64,000 nucleotides of DNA. It comes from Stappia sp. (GTDB taxonomy: Bacteria; Pseudomonadota; Alphaproteobacteria; Rhizobiales; Stappiaceae). Both the position numbers and the translations under genes were made by a program. Each line of letters starts with the position of its first letter. Positions within the stretch are counted from its first letter, which is position 1. This document shows positions 47,226-56,314 of the stretch, in pieces. The notes beneath the pieces are model-generated. The model ran no database searches, was not told the DNA's origin, and saw only the letters and a list, made by a program, of their open reading frames with translations. The stretch is from positions 42,693 through 106,692 of the forward strand of contig PBLF01000020.1 in the NCBI GenBank assembly GCA_002722295.1, written 5' to 3'.

Positions 47226-48374
47226 TCAAAGCCCGAGGGCGCGGGCGGCAATGGTGCGCTGGATGTCCGACGTGCCGGAAAAGAGAAGGCTTCCCACCGC
47301 GTCGCGGAAGTCGCGCTCCACCTCCTGGTCGGCCATGTAGCCGTAGCCGCCATGCAGGACGACGGCGTCCTGCGACGAGGCAACCCAGGATTCCGAGAGC
47401 AGCAGTTTGGCGAGCGCCGCCTCCATCGGGCAGCTTCCCCTGGTCTTCTTCAGCCAGGCGACCTTGTAGAGCAGCAGCCGAGCGTTCTCGTGCCGCAGCT
47501 TCATGTCGACGATGCGGTTCGCCACCGACTGGAACTTGCCGATCGGCTTGCGGAACTGCGTGCGCGTGTTCGCGTGCGAGATGCATTGCTCGAGCTGGTT
47601 CTCCATGGCGCCGACGAGGCCGGCCAGGATGGCCGAGCGCTCCCATTCCATGGAGTTGTTGAAGATCCGGCCGCCCTGGCCTTCCTTGCCCAGCCGTGCG
47701 GAAACCGGAATTCGGCAATCCTCCAGCGTCAGCCACGCCATCGGCGAGGTGCGCAGGCCCATTTTCCGGTGGTTGGGGCTGATGGTGAGGCCGGGGGTGT
47801 TCCGGTCCACGACGAAGCCGGTGAGGCCGAGCGATCCGGCGCTCTTGTCGACGGTCGCGAAGATGACGAAGACGTCGGCGACCGGTCCGTTGGTGCAGAA
47901 GGCCTTGCCGCCGTTGAGCACATAGTGGTCGCCGTCACGGCGGGCGGTGGTGTCGAGGCTCATGATGTCCGATCCGGATTCCGGCTCGGTGATGCCATGG
48001 GCGCCGATGAGGTCTCCGGCGATCAGGCCCGGCAGATACTTGTTCTTCTGCTCGTCGGTGCCGAAGGTGGAGATCGGCATCTGGACGGTCCACATCTGCC
48101 CGTTCATGGAAAACAGCAGGCCGTTGTCGCGGCAGCCGTAGCCCAGGGCCTCCATGGCCAGAACCGTCGTGATGATGTCTTCCTCGGAGCCTCCGTACTG
48201 CTTCGGGAAGGGGAGGCCGAGGAGGCCGAAGCCCGCGATCTTGCGCCACATGTCGCGCGACAGCTCGCACTCGGCGTCGCGCTGGCGAAGATCACCCTCG
48301 TTGAGCTCGTTCTTTGCGAAGGCGACGATCTTCTCGCGAAACGCGTCCTGTTCAGGTGTGAAGCCGAAGTCCAT
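47226..48374 (-). CDS. Acyl-CoA dehydrogenase family flavoprotein
   Basis: A 382-residue FAD enzyme. Visible are GITEPESGSDIMSLDTTA (FAD/substrate loop), SMEWERSAILAGLVGAMENQL and the C-terminal GTSDIQRTIAARALGL. The usual YEGT catalytic Glu is Ser here (FSGTSDIQR), but E245 in the MEWERS helix sits where isovaleryl-CoA dehydrogenase has its base. Stand-alone dehydrogenases beside a carrier protein and an adenylation enzyme oxidise aminoacyl thioesters, as in prolyl-to-pyrrolyl conversion (PltE, RedW, CloN3). First gene of the minus-strand operon, with GGGAGGA before ATG 48374. Confidence 0.9.
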   Translation of the reverse strand: MDFGFTPEQDAFREKIVAFAKNELNEGDLRQRDAECELSRDMWRKIAGFGLLGLPFPKQYGGSEEDIITTVLAMEALGYGCRDNGLLFSMNGQMWTVQMPISTFGTDEQKNKYLPGLIAGDLIGAHGITEPESGSDIMSLDTTARRDGDHYVLNGGKAFCTNGPVADVFVIFATVDKSAGSLGLTGFVVDRNTPGLTISPNHRKMGLRTSPMAWLTLEDCRIPVSARLGKEGQGGRIFNNSMEWERSAILAGLVGAMENQLEQCISHANTRTQFRKPIGKFQSVANRIVDMKLRHENARLLLYKVAWLKKTRGSCPMEAALAKLLLSESWVASSQDAVVLHGGYGYMADQEVERDFRDAVGSLLFSGTSDIQRTIAARALGL

Positions 48375-49033
48375 GTATCCTCCCTCGCGGCACCTGGCCG
48401 GACGGCAACCTGCGGTGTGCAGAGGCGGCCGGATGTCCGACCGTTGCCTGGCCCCGCGTGCCGCATTCCCCCCTTGCCGCCGGTTGTCCGGTCTCTGTCC
48501 GCCAGCCTGCTCCACGATCAAATTGCCGGATCAAGCGGCGTGAATTCGTCCGGATCAGGTGCTGGTGTAAAATTGTTATTATTTAATCGCAGCTTATATA
48601 AATATTATTATCGTATGACTTGGGTTTTTGTATTCTTTTGTTTCTTGCCTCGGCATCGATTTTGTTCATTTGTTGCGAGGTCATCTTAATTGTATCTCAA
48701 AATTCGAAAAGTGTATGAATGGGTTTCGTATTATATCGCGTTAAACGGGTGACAAAAACGAATTGCGTGTATTAGGATTTATCGGAAAACGCGTTTGTGT
48801 GGATTATACAACCGTAGAATGTGTTTTTGTCTAAGTGGAGGAGCAGGCGTTTCGCGCCGGAAAAAAGACCGATAACGACTGAATGCTGAGGATTGACGTC
48901 GCGGGTCGCTCGCCGGACATGCGAGCGGAATGTGCAAGGAGGGCCGGTCGGCTGATATGACCGCGGACGCCTTTGTGTCGATGCGTTCGGAAGAAAGCGT
49001 CCGGAGCCGTTGCCTGAGGGAGTGAGGGAACAG
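48375..49033. promoter_or_regulatory. AT-rich divergent control region of the carrier-protein cluster
   Basis: A 659-bp gap between the acyl-CoA dehydrogenase and LysR genes. Positions ~48565-48840 are strikingly AT-rich compared with everything else in the window (for example TTATTATTTAATCGCAGC and TATATAAATATTATTATCG). It must contain the minus-strand operon promoter and the LysR promoter, and probably LysR binding sites. No open frame in it looks coding. Such low-GC islands often bind silencers such as MucR or H-NS-like proteins. Confidence 0.65.
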
Positions 49034-50044
49034 ATGAATCTTCGTCGGCTGAAGTTTTTCGTGACGGTAGCGGAGGAGTTGCACTTCGGGCGGGCCGCCG
49101 AGCGGCTCTGCATGACGCAGCCCCCGCTGAGCCAGGCCATTCTCGCGCTTGAGGAGGAACTCTCGGTGACGCTGTTCAAGCGCACCAAGCGCAATGTGGC
49201 GCTGACCCCGGTGGGCGAGCACCTGTTGTCCCACGTGACGAAGCTGCTGGAGGAGGTGGAGGCGCTGCCGGGACTGGCCCGCCAGCTTTCGCGCGGCGAG
49301 ATCGGTTCGCTGAAGCTGGGTTTCGTGACGACGGCGGACTACAACCTGCTCCCGGATCTCATCAGCCGCTATTCCGGCGCCTATCCGGACGTGCGGGTGT
49401 CGCTGAAGGAAATGACCAGCGACCTTCAGGTCGAGGCGCTCATGCAGGGGAACCTGAACGCCGGGCTGATCATCCCGCTTCACCAGACCCTGCATACCTC
49501 GCTGTCCTACCTGCCGCTGATGCGCGAGCCGTTGCTGGCCGCCGTGCCCGAGGAGTGGCTGCGGTCCGGCCGTGTGGAGCTGACTGACGGGGCCATCGGC
49601 CTGCGCGACATCGCCGACGAGCCGCTGGTGCTCTTTCCACGCCGCAGTGCCCCTGCGTTTCACGACATCATCACGACCTTCTTCGTGTCGAACGGCATCC
49701 AGCCCACCATCGGCCAGGAGGCGATCCAGATGCAGACGATCATCAGTCTCGTCTCGGCCGGCATGGGGGTGGCGCTGGTGCCCGGCTCCCTGCGCAAGCT
49801 CGGCCGCTCGGGCGTCCGGTATGTGCCGCTTCAGGGGCGCGCGCCGACCATCGAGACCGGGCTCGTGTGGCGCAAGGACGATGCCACGCCGACGGTGTCG
49901 CGCCTGGTCGAGATCGCGCGGCTTGTCTCGAGCAAGGTGGACCGGTCGGGTGGCGCCGGGACATCCGCGTCGCTTCCCGGAGGCGCGCCCGCCGCGATCC
50001 TGCGCAACAACGCCGTGGTGAACGGCGCGGCGCGCCCGGAATGA
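49034..50044 (+). CDS. LysR-family transcriptional regulator
   Basis: A 336-residue LTTR. The winged HTH occupies the first ~60 residues (MNLRRLKFFVTVAEELHFGRAAERL, then SQAILALEEELSVTLFKR), followed by the periplasmic-binding-protein-like effector domain (residues ~90-295) and a low-complexity tail. The HFGRAAERL...QPPLSQAI form is like BenM/CatM-type regulators of aromatic or small-acid metabolism. It is divergent from the carrier-protein operon across the AT-rich region, so it is the obvious candidate activator. GAGGGA before ATG 49034 sets the start; 49010 is an alternative. Confidence 0.92.
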   Translation: MNLRRLKFFVTVAEELHFGRAAERLCMTQPPLSQAILALEEELSVTLFKRTKRNVALTPVGEHLLSHVTKLLEEVEALPGLARQLSRGEIGSLKLGFVTTADYNLLPDLISRYSGAYPDVRVSLKEMTSDLQVEALMQGNLNAGLIIPLHQTLHTSLSYLPLMREPLLAAVPEEWLRSGRVELTDGAIGLRDIADEPLVLFPRRSAPAFHDIITTFFVSNGIQPTIGQEAIQMQTIISLVSAGMGVALVPGSLRKLGRSGVRYVPLQGRAPTIETGLVWRKDDATPTVSRLVEIARLVSSKVDRSGGAGTSASLPGGAPAAILRNNAVVNGAARPE

Positions 50045-50268
50045 AGGGGGCGGGCGTCTCGCCACTTATATGGAAAATGTCTCAATCAAACATGACAAAG
50101 ATATTTCCGAAATAACTGGCGAACGTCTATCGTTTTGACCGGAAAGCGAAATCCGCCCCGGACAACCGAAGTTTCCGGCGGGGCGGACGCCTTCTGCGGG
50201 CGACCGTCGCGAGGTGCGGGAGGAGCGGTCGCCCGTATTGTGTCACTGCCCTTCAGGGAGGAAACGGG
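50045..50268 (+). promoter_or_regulatory. Leader of ilvD with two stable hairpins
   Basis: After an AT-rich stretch (50060-50140) two stems follow: TCCGCCCC (50152-50159) with GGGGCGGA (50180-50187), and GGGCGACCG (50198-50206) with CGGTCGCCC (50226-50234). Neither has a T tract. They may end the LysR transcript or structure the ilvD leader. A tiny frame at ~50078 is not rich in branched-chain codons, so classical attenuation is not supported. Confidence 0.4.
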
Positions 50269-51942
50269 GTGCCATACAACGAGCGATCGAAGACGATTTC
50301 GCAAGGGATCGAGCGTTCGCCGAACAGGGCCATGTTCTATGGCCTCGGCTACACGAAGGAAGATTTCGACAAACCCATGGTCGGCGTGGCCAACGGTCAC
50401 TCGACCATCACGCCGTGCAACGCCGGCCTGCAGCCGCTCGCGGACGTTGCCGTGAAGTCCATCAAGGAGGCGGGCGCCAATCCCCAGCTCTTCGGCGTGC
50501 CGACCATTTCGGACGGCATGGCGATGGGCACCGAGGGCATGAAGTACTCGCTCATCTCCCGGGAGGTGATCGCCGACTGCGTGGAGATGACGGTTCAGGG
50601 CCAGTGGATGGACGGGGTTCTGGTCATCGGCGGCTGTGACAAGAACAAGCCGGGCGGCATGATCGGCATCGTGCGTGCCAATGTCCCGGCGGTCTACGTC
50701 TATGGCGGAACGATCAAGCCCGGCAAGTGGAAGGGGCAGGACCTTTCCGTGATCTCCGCGTTCGAGGCGGTCGGCGCGATCAAGGCCGGGCGCATGAGCC
50801 AGGAGGACTTCGAGGGCATCGAGCGCAATGCCTGTCCCACCTCGGGCGCCTGTGGCGGCATGTACACCGCCAACACGATGGCGTCGTCCTTCGAGGCCCT
50901 CGGCATGGCGCTGCTCTATTCCTCGACGATGGCGAACATCGACCAGGAGAAATTCGAGTCGACGGCCGAGTCCGCCCGCGTGCTCGTGGAGGCGGTCAAG
51001 AAGGGGCTCAAGCCGCGCGACATCGTCACGCGCGAGAGCGTGGAAAACGCCATTGCCCTCGTCATGGCGACGGGCGGTTCGACGAACGCGGTGCTGCACT
51101 ATCTGGCGATCTGTCACGCGGCCGGCGTCGAGTGGACGCTGGACGACTTCGAGCGCGTGCGGCGCAAGATCCCCGTCATCTGCGACCTGAAGCCCTCGGG
51201 CAAATACATGGCGGTCGACCTGCACAAGGCCGGCGGCATTCCGCAGGTTCTCAAGCTCCTGCTGAATGCGGGTCTCCTGCATGGCGACTGCGTGACCGTC
51301 ACCGGACGCACGCTCGCCGAGGAACTCGCTCATGTGCCGGACGAGCCGCCGGCGGACCAGGACGTGATCCGTCCGATCGACCGGGCGCTCTACCAGCAGG
51401 GGCACCTGGCGGTGCTGCGCGGCAATCTCGCCGAGGGCGGGGCCGTGGCCAAGATCACCGGGCTCAAGTCGACCTCGATCACCGGCCCCGCGCGCGTCTT
51501 CGACGACGAGCAGTCCGCGATGGACGCGATCCTGTCCGACAGGATCCGCAAGGGAGACGTCCTCGTCCTGCGGTATCTGGGGCCGCGCGGCGGACCCGGA
51601 ATGCCGGAGATGCTGGCGCCGACCTCGGCGATCATCGGTCGTGGTCTCGGCGCCGATGTCGGGCTTATCACGGACGGCCGCTTCTCCGGCGGCTCCTGGG
51701 GGATGCTTGTCGGGCATGTGACCCCGGAGGCGTTCGAGGGGGGAACCATCGCGCTGGTGGAGGAGGGCGACACGATCACCATCGACGCGTCGCGCCATCT
51801 CCTTCAGCTCGAGGTCGACGATGCCGAGCTGGAGAACCGCCGGAAGACCTGGAAGCAGCCGGAGCCGCGTTATCGCACCGGCGTGCTGGGCAAGTTTTCC
51901 CAGCTTGCCACGCCGGCGAACAAGGGGGCCGTCACCGGCTAG
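50269..51942 (+). CDS. ilvD: Dihydroxy-acid dehydratase
   Basis: An iron-sulfur dehydratase that makes 2-keto acids for valine and isoleucine. The 557 residues carry cluster ligands C50 (ITPCNAG), C123 (GGCDKNKPG) and C195 ([16 protein letters not shown]). The start is GTG at 50269 behind AGGGAGGAAACGG. Length fits the ~560-residue IlvD/EDD branch. Alphaproteobacterial ilvD genes commonly stand alone, so this may be housekeeping; its position between the LysR gene and the TRAP/adenylation genes could instead mean it supplies a 2-keto acid to the cluster. Both readings are open. Confidence 0.94.
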   Translation: MPYNERSKTISQGIERSPNRAMFYGLGYTKEDFDKPMVGVANGHSTITPCNAGLQPLADVAVKSIKEAGANPQLFGVPTISDGMAMGTEGMKYSLISREVIADCVEMTVQGQWMDGVLVIGGCDKNKPGGMIGIVRANVPAVYVYGGTIKPGKWKGQDLSVISAFEAVGAIKAGRMSQEDFEGIERNACPTSGACGGMYTANTMASSFEALGMALLYSSTMANIDQEKFESTAESARVLVEAVKKGLKPRDIVTRESVENAIALVMATGGSTNAVLHYLAICHAAGVEWTLDDFERVRRKIPVICDLKPSGKYMAVDLHKAGGIPQVLKLLLNAGLLHGDCVTVTGRTLAEELAHVPDEPPADQDVIRPIDRALYQQGHLAVLRGNLAEGGAVAKITGLKSTSITGPARVFDDEQSAMDAILSDRIRKGDVLVLRYLGPRGGPGMPEMLAPTSAIIGRGLGADVGLITDGRFSGGSWGMLVGHVTPEAFEGGTIALVEEGDTITIDASRHLLQLEVDDAELENRRKTWKQPEPRYRTGVLGKFSQLATPANKGAVTG

Positions 51943-51972
51943 GGTGTGGCCCCGCGAACGAGAGAGACGCGT

Positions 51973-51998
51973 CCCGGCCTCCGTTTGACGAGGCCGGG
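51973..51998 (+). terminator. Hairpin after ilvD
   Basis: CCCGGCCTC pairs with GAGGCCGGG with an eight-base loop, 30 bp after the ilvD stop codon. No T tract follows, so termination would be weak or factor-dependent. Confidence 0.45.
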
Positions 51999-52154
51999 CG
52001 TGGACGCTCGCCTTGATGCCGTGTTTTGCAAACTTACTTCGCGGCTTCAAGATTAAGATAAATAGAAAAAGAGAATTGGACCCATCTGATCCGTATTTCC
52101 TATCTTCGATCCTGCGTATTGCGAAGCAATTCGCGGTTCTTCATGGAGGGTGGG

Positions 52155-53477
52155 ATGCGTTCAGGCGAGATCTGTTCAGGTGAAGCTGTGTGTCGTTCGG
52201 GGCGTGCGGATGATGTCGCCGATGCGGCGCGTGCTTCCCTCGATGCGTGGCCGGGCGACTACGGGCTCGAGTTTGCCTACGGCGGATCGTCGCGAATGCC
52301 GGTGCGTTCGGCAAGGGGCGTGCAGACGTGCGCACCCGCATCTGCTTCGTCGCGGGCGCGCGGCGGAGAAAGACCCCGGCGTCGGGCTCAAGGCCCGTTT
52401 GGCGGGCGGCTCGCGGTCCGCCGCCTGCTCGCCGGGGCAGCCTTCGCCTGCCTGGCGCTGTTTCCAGTCGGCGCGCTGTCGGCCAGCTACACGATGACCA
52501 TCGCCCACCTTTATCCCGACGACCTGACCAACAACGAGACCGCTCCGGCGCTGAAGCACTTCGAACAGCTTGTCGAAACGGCGACGAAGGGCGACATCGA
52601 CGTCCAGGTGTTCGGCAATGGCGCGCTGGGAGGCGAGGTCGAGATCGCCCAGCAGGCAAGGGCCGGCCGGACGATCCAGTCGATCATGCTGGGCTCGGGC
52701 ACCCAGGCGACCTTCTTCCGCGACTACGAGATGATCACCTCGCCCTTCCTGTTTCCCGACTACAGGACGGCCTGGACCTTCTTCGACAGTCCGTGGTTCG
52801 CGAAGTTCATGAAGCCGATGGTGCAGGAGGCGGGGCTGCGCTACCTCGGCACGCTCGACGACGGGGGCGGTTTTGTCGCTTTCGCGAACAACAAGCGCCT
52901 GATCCGCACGGTGGAGGACCTCAAGGGCATGAGGATCCGCGTCGAGGGCAACCAGGCGCACATGACGATCATGCGCGCGCTCGGTGCCGCGCCCACACCG
53001 CTGCCCTGGGGCGAGATGCAGACGGGGCTTGCGACCGGGCTGATCGACGGACACTTCCACGCGCCGGGCGTCAACGACATCTTCAAGATCTACGACGTGG
53101 CCGATTTCACGACGTGGTCCGGCCATGTCTACAACACCATCACCTGGAGCGTCAGCGAGGCGTGGTTCCAGACCCTGCCGGACGACTACAAGCGCATTGT
53201 CGTTTCCGCTGCGCGCGAGGCGGTGACCATGGCGCACGGCATCGCCACGCAGATCACGGTGATCGGCTGGACGAACTCCTGCGCGAAGTTCGAGGACTGC
53301 TACATCCTTCCCGACGAGGAGAAGGAGCGTATGCGCGCCATCGCGCAGCCCATCTACCGCGAATGGCTGGTGGAGGAGTTCGGCCCGCGCGCCAAGCTCT
53401 ATGACGACCTGCGCGCCGAGGTCTCGCGCATCCACGGCAAGCTGAAGGCTTCCGACGCAGAGAACTATCTCGACTGA
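52155..53477 (+). CDS. TRAP transporter substrate-binding protein (DctP family)
   Basis: The extracytoplasmic receptor of a TRAP transporter. The mature domain begins at SASYTMTIAHLYPDDL and shows PALKHFEQLVE, LRYLGTLDDGGGFVAFANNKRLIRTVEDLKGMRIRVEG and NDIFKIYDVADF, typical of DctP. The export signal (RRLLAGAAFACLALFPVGALS) lies unusually far in: from ATG 52155, which has a good GGAGGG site, about 82 residues precede it. ATG 52296 would shorten the leader to about 35. Substrate unknown. Permease genes follow directly. Confidence 0.85.
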   Translation: MRSGEICSGEAVCRSGRADDVADAARASLDAWPGDYGLEFAYGGSSRMPVRSARGVQTCAPASASSRARGGERPRRRAQGPFGGRLAVRRLLAGAAFACLALFPVGALSASYTMTIAHLYPDDLTNNETAPALKHFEQLVETATKGDIDVQVFGNGALGGEVEIAQQARAGRTIQSIMLGSGTQATFFRDYEMITSPFLFPDYRTAWTFFDSPWFAKFMKPMVQEAGLRYLGTLDDGGGFVAFANNKRLIRTVEDLKGMRIRVEGNQAHMTIMRALGAAPTPLPWGEMQTGLATGLIDGHFHAPGVNDIFKIYDVADFTTWSGHVYNTITWSVSEAWFQTLPDDYKRIVVSAAREAVTMAHGIATQITVIGWTNSCAKFEDCYILPDEEKERMRAIAQPIYREWLVEEFGPRAKLYDDLRAEVSRIHGKLKASDAENYLD

Positions 53478-53509
53478 GCGTTCTCCCCACCTCCAGAAGG
53501 AACAAGCCG

Positions 53510-54211
53510 ATGACGCCCCTGCTGTCGCCATTGAGGCGAACCAGCGACGTGGTCAACCGTGTGGTGATCGCCGTTTGCGCCGTGCTGCTGGCGTTGATGC
53601 TGGTGATCTCCGCTGCCTCGGTCGTTCTCGAACTTGCCCTTGCCGCCGCGGAGAGGGTGGGGCAGGCGGAGATCTTCCACGAGGGGGCGTTCGCCTGGCT
53701 CTACCGCAACACGCGGCCGTCCCTGTTCAGCCTCCTGCTGCCCTGGTTCGCCATGCTCTCGATTACCGTGGCGTTCAAATACGGCGAACACATCGCCATC
53801 CTGGCCCTTCGGCGCGGTCTGCCGCGCGCCGCGCTCGGCCTCGTGCGGTGGATCTGCTTCACCGCGATCGCGCTCTTCGCCGTGGCGCTCGTCTGGTACG
53901 GGGTGGAGTTCGCCTCCGGGGCGACCAACGTGCTGATCCTGTCCGACACGCTGCAGGTGTCGCAGCGCTGGACGGCGGCGGCGGTCCCGGTCGCGGGCGC
54001 CGTTCTGTCGCTGCATCTGGTGGACGGGCTCGCGCTTTTGGAGGAGCGCGGCGTGCTCTCGCTCGAGGATCCCATGCAGCCCCATACCGCCGGTACGCTG
54101 TCCGATCCCGTCAGGGGAGACGGCGACGCGCCGCTTGGCGATGACGGGGAGGGCGCCGTGCCCACGGGGGCGGCCAAGATCGCTTCCCAGGCTGCCGGAG
54201 GTCACGGATGA
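53510..54211 (+). CDS. TRAP transporter small permease (DctQ family)
   Basis: A 233-residue integral membrane subunit with four hydrophobic segments (NRVVIAVCAVLLALMLVISAASVV, the LFSLLLPWFAMLSITVAFKYGEHIAI region, WICFTAIALFAVALVWYGVEF and the VPVAGAVLSLHLVDG region), as expected for DctQ. The C-terminal ~45 residues are a polar Asp/Gly/Ala tail. Its stop overlaps the large permease start by four bases, indicating coupled translation. Confidence 0.88.
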   Translation: MTPLLSPLRRTSDVVNRVVIAVCAVLLALMLVISAASVVLELALAAAERVGQAEIFHEGAFAWLYRNTRPSLFSLLLPWFAMLSITVAFKYGEHIAILALRRGLPRAALGLVRWICFTAIALFAVALVWYGVEFASGATNVLILSDTLQVSQRWTAAAVPVAGAVLSLHLVDGLALLEERGVLSLEDPMQPHTAGTLSDPVRGDGDAPLGDDGEGAVPTGAAKIASQAAGGHG

Positions 54212-55491
54212 GCGCCTCGATCGCTTTCGCCCTCCTGATGATGATCGGCCTTCCGCTCGGCCTCGTGCTGACGGCGGCGGGACTCGTCGGCGCGGTTTCC
54301 ATCGGCGGGCCCGACTTTCTCGCCATTCTCGCGGACCGGTTCTTCTCCGGTGTTTCCGGCTACGTGCTCATCGCGGTGCCCTATTTCATCATCACCGCGG
54401 AGGTGATGAACCGCGCCGGGCTGACCGAACGGCTCATCGCCTTCGCCGGCTCGCTCTTCGGCCGCGTGCCGGGTGCGCTGTCGCACGTCAATGTGACCAC
54501 CTGCCTTCTCTTCGCCGGACTGACCGGCGCGGCGGTGACGGAAACCGCGGCGATCGGCAGGACGCTCATCCCGTCCATGCGCCGGGAGGGCTACAGCGCG
54601 TCCTATTGCGCGGCCGTGACCGCCTGCGCGGCCATCGTGGGGCCGATCATTCCGCCAAGCATCATCATGATCGCCTATGCGGCGACGCTGCGTGACATCT
54701 CGATCCTCGGGCTGTTCGCCGCCGGCATCGTGCCGGGCCTGATGATGGGCGGCGGAATGCTACTGGTCAGCGGGATCATCTCCTGGAAGCGCGGGTTCGC
54801 CGGCAACGACCGGGTGCGCCTGTCCCGTGTCCTGTCGACGGGGGCGAGCGCGCTCGCGGCAATGGGTATCCCGCTTGTCATCCTGGGGGGCGTGCTGTCC
54901 GGCCTGACGACGGTGACGGAAGCCTCGGTGCTCGCCTGCATCTACGCGCTCGTGCTGGGCGGACTGGTGTACCGCAGGCTGGGGCGGCGGGACATGTGGG
55001 AGGCGCTCGTCTCGACGGTCAGCTTCTCCGGCGTGGTGTTCCTGCTTCTCGGCGCCTCCAACGTGCTGGGCTGGTACGTCACCCGCTCCGGCGTGGCCCG
55101 CCATGCGGCGGAGACCATCGCCGCAATGAGCAGCGACCCGGTGCTGCAGATCCTCGCGGTCGCCGCCCTGCTCATCGTCATCGGCATGTTCATCGATGTG
55201 CTGCCGGCGATCATCGTCGCCGTTCCGGTGCTTGCCCCCGCACTGGTGGAACTCGGGTTCCATCCCCTTCATGCGGGCATGGTCATGCTGCTTGCCCTCA
55301 ACCTGGGAAACATCACGCCGCCCGTTGGCCTGACCCTGATGACGGCGGCGCGAATAGCCAATGCGCCCTACGAGGGCGCGGTCCGGGAAGCGGCCCCTTT
55401 CGCACTGGCGCATGTGGTCATCGTCATCCTTTGCGCGGTGTTCCCGATCTTCACGCTGGCGGTACCGCGCTGGCTGGGCGCGGGCATGTGA
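54208..55491 (+). CDS. TRAP transporter large permease (DctM family)
   Basis: The sodium-coupled transport channel of the TRAP system, 427 residues with about 12 membrane segments. Family motifs include IAVPYFIITAEVMNRAGLTERLIAF, the FAGLTGAAVTETAAIGRTLIPSMRREGY loop and TACAAIVGPIIPPSIIMIAYA, and near the end ALNLGNITPPVGLTLMTAARIA. Together with the two preceding genes it forms a complete three-part importer for an organic acid or similar anion. Its place inside the cluster suggests uptake of a precursor or recapture of the product. Confidence 0.93.
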   Translation: MSASIAFALLMMIGLPLGLVLTAAGLVGAVSIGGPDFLAILADRFFSGVSGYVLIAVPYFIITAEVMNRAGLTERLIAFAGSLFGRVPGALSHVNVTTCLLFAGLTGAAVTETAAIGRTLIPSMRREGYSASYCAAVTACAAIVGPIIPPSIIMIAYAATLRDISILGLFAAGIVPGLMMGGGMLLVSGIISWKRGFAGNDRVRLSRVLSTGASALAAMGIPLVILGGVLSGLTTVTEASVLACIYALVLGGLVYRRLGRRDMWEALVSTVSFSGVVFLLLGASNVLGWYVTRSGVARHAAETIAAMSSDPVLQILAVAALLIVIGMFIDVLPAIIVAVPVLAPALVELGFHPLHAGMVMLLALNLGNITPPVGLTLMTAARIANAPYEGAVREAAPFALAHVVIVILCAVFPIFTLAVPRWLGAGM

Positions 55492-55556
55492 GCGCGTCAC
55501 GCAACATCTTCGCGGGAGTGCGGCTCCTGCACGAACCAAGACTGGGAGTGAGAACA

Positions 55557-56228
55557 ATGGATGAGATGGTGGAACGGCTGACATCCGTCCTGCGCAAGAT
55601 CGCGGCCGCGGAGGAAGCGCGGGAGGCGGGCGGAGACCCGGTGACCCTGGTCGCCGTGAGCAAGACCTTTCCCGGCGACGCGATCCGTCCCGTCATAGAG
55701 GCGGGCGCGCGCGTCTTCGGCGAGAACAAGGTGCAGGAGGCGCAGCAGAAGTGGCCCGAGCTCAAGGAGGCGTATCCCGACATCGAGCTGCGCCTTCTCG
55801 GCCCCCTGCAATCGAACAAGGCCCGCGATGCGGTGGCACTGTTCGACGTCATCGAGACGGTGGACAGGGAGAAGATCGCCGCCGAGATCGCGCGCGAGTC
55901 GCATCGCCAGGGGCGCCGTCCGCGCGTCTACGTGCAGGTGAACATCGGACGCGAGCCGCAGAAGGCGGGCATCGACCCGGATGAGGCGGTCGCCTTTGCC
56001 CGTCGATGCCGGGAGGTTCACGCGCTGGAGGTGGAGGGGCTGATGTGCATTCCCCCGTCCGGCGAACCGCCCGCGCCCTTCTTCGAGAGGCTGGCGGAAC
56101 TCACCGACCAGGCAGGCCTTTCCAGGCGATCCATGGGCATGTCCGGAGACTACGAGACGGCGATCCTGCACGGTGCGACGAGCGTTCGGGTGGGCTCGGC
56201 GATCTTCGGCGCGCGCACCTACGCCTGA
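55557..56228 (+). CDS. YggS family PLP-binding protein
   Basis: A 223-residue fold-type III PLP protein. The cofactor lysine is K36 in LVAVSKTFPGDAI; FGENKVQEAQQKW, LRLLGPLQSNK and the closing SMGMSGDYETAILHGATSVRVGSAIFG are diagnostic. Characterised members carry PLP and maintain B6 and amino-acid balance without a proven catalytic turnover. Housekeeping yggS usually sits in other contexts; here it lies between the TRAP permease and the phosphotransferase-like gene (65 and 86 bp gaps), hinting at a cluster-specific copy. ATG 55557 is chosen; the longer frame is spurious. Confidence 0.9.
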   Translation: MDEMVERLTSVLRKIAAAEEAREAGGDPVTLVAVSKTFPGDAIRPVIEAGARVFGENKVQEAQQKWPELKEAYPDIELRLLGPLQSNKARDAVALFDVIETVDREKIAAEIARESHRQGRRPRVYVQVNIGREPQKAGIDPDEAVAFARRCREVHALEVEGLMCIPPSGEPPAPFFERLAELTDQAGLSRRSMGMSGDYETAILHGATSVRVGSAIFGARTYA

Positions 56229-56314
56229 GGGGCGGACCACAGGACCTATCGACAAGCGCATTGCGAGGGCCGGGGGGATACGCGGCCCGGACCCATTCGG
56301 GAGACCAGACCGAC

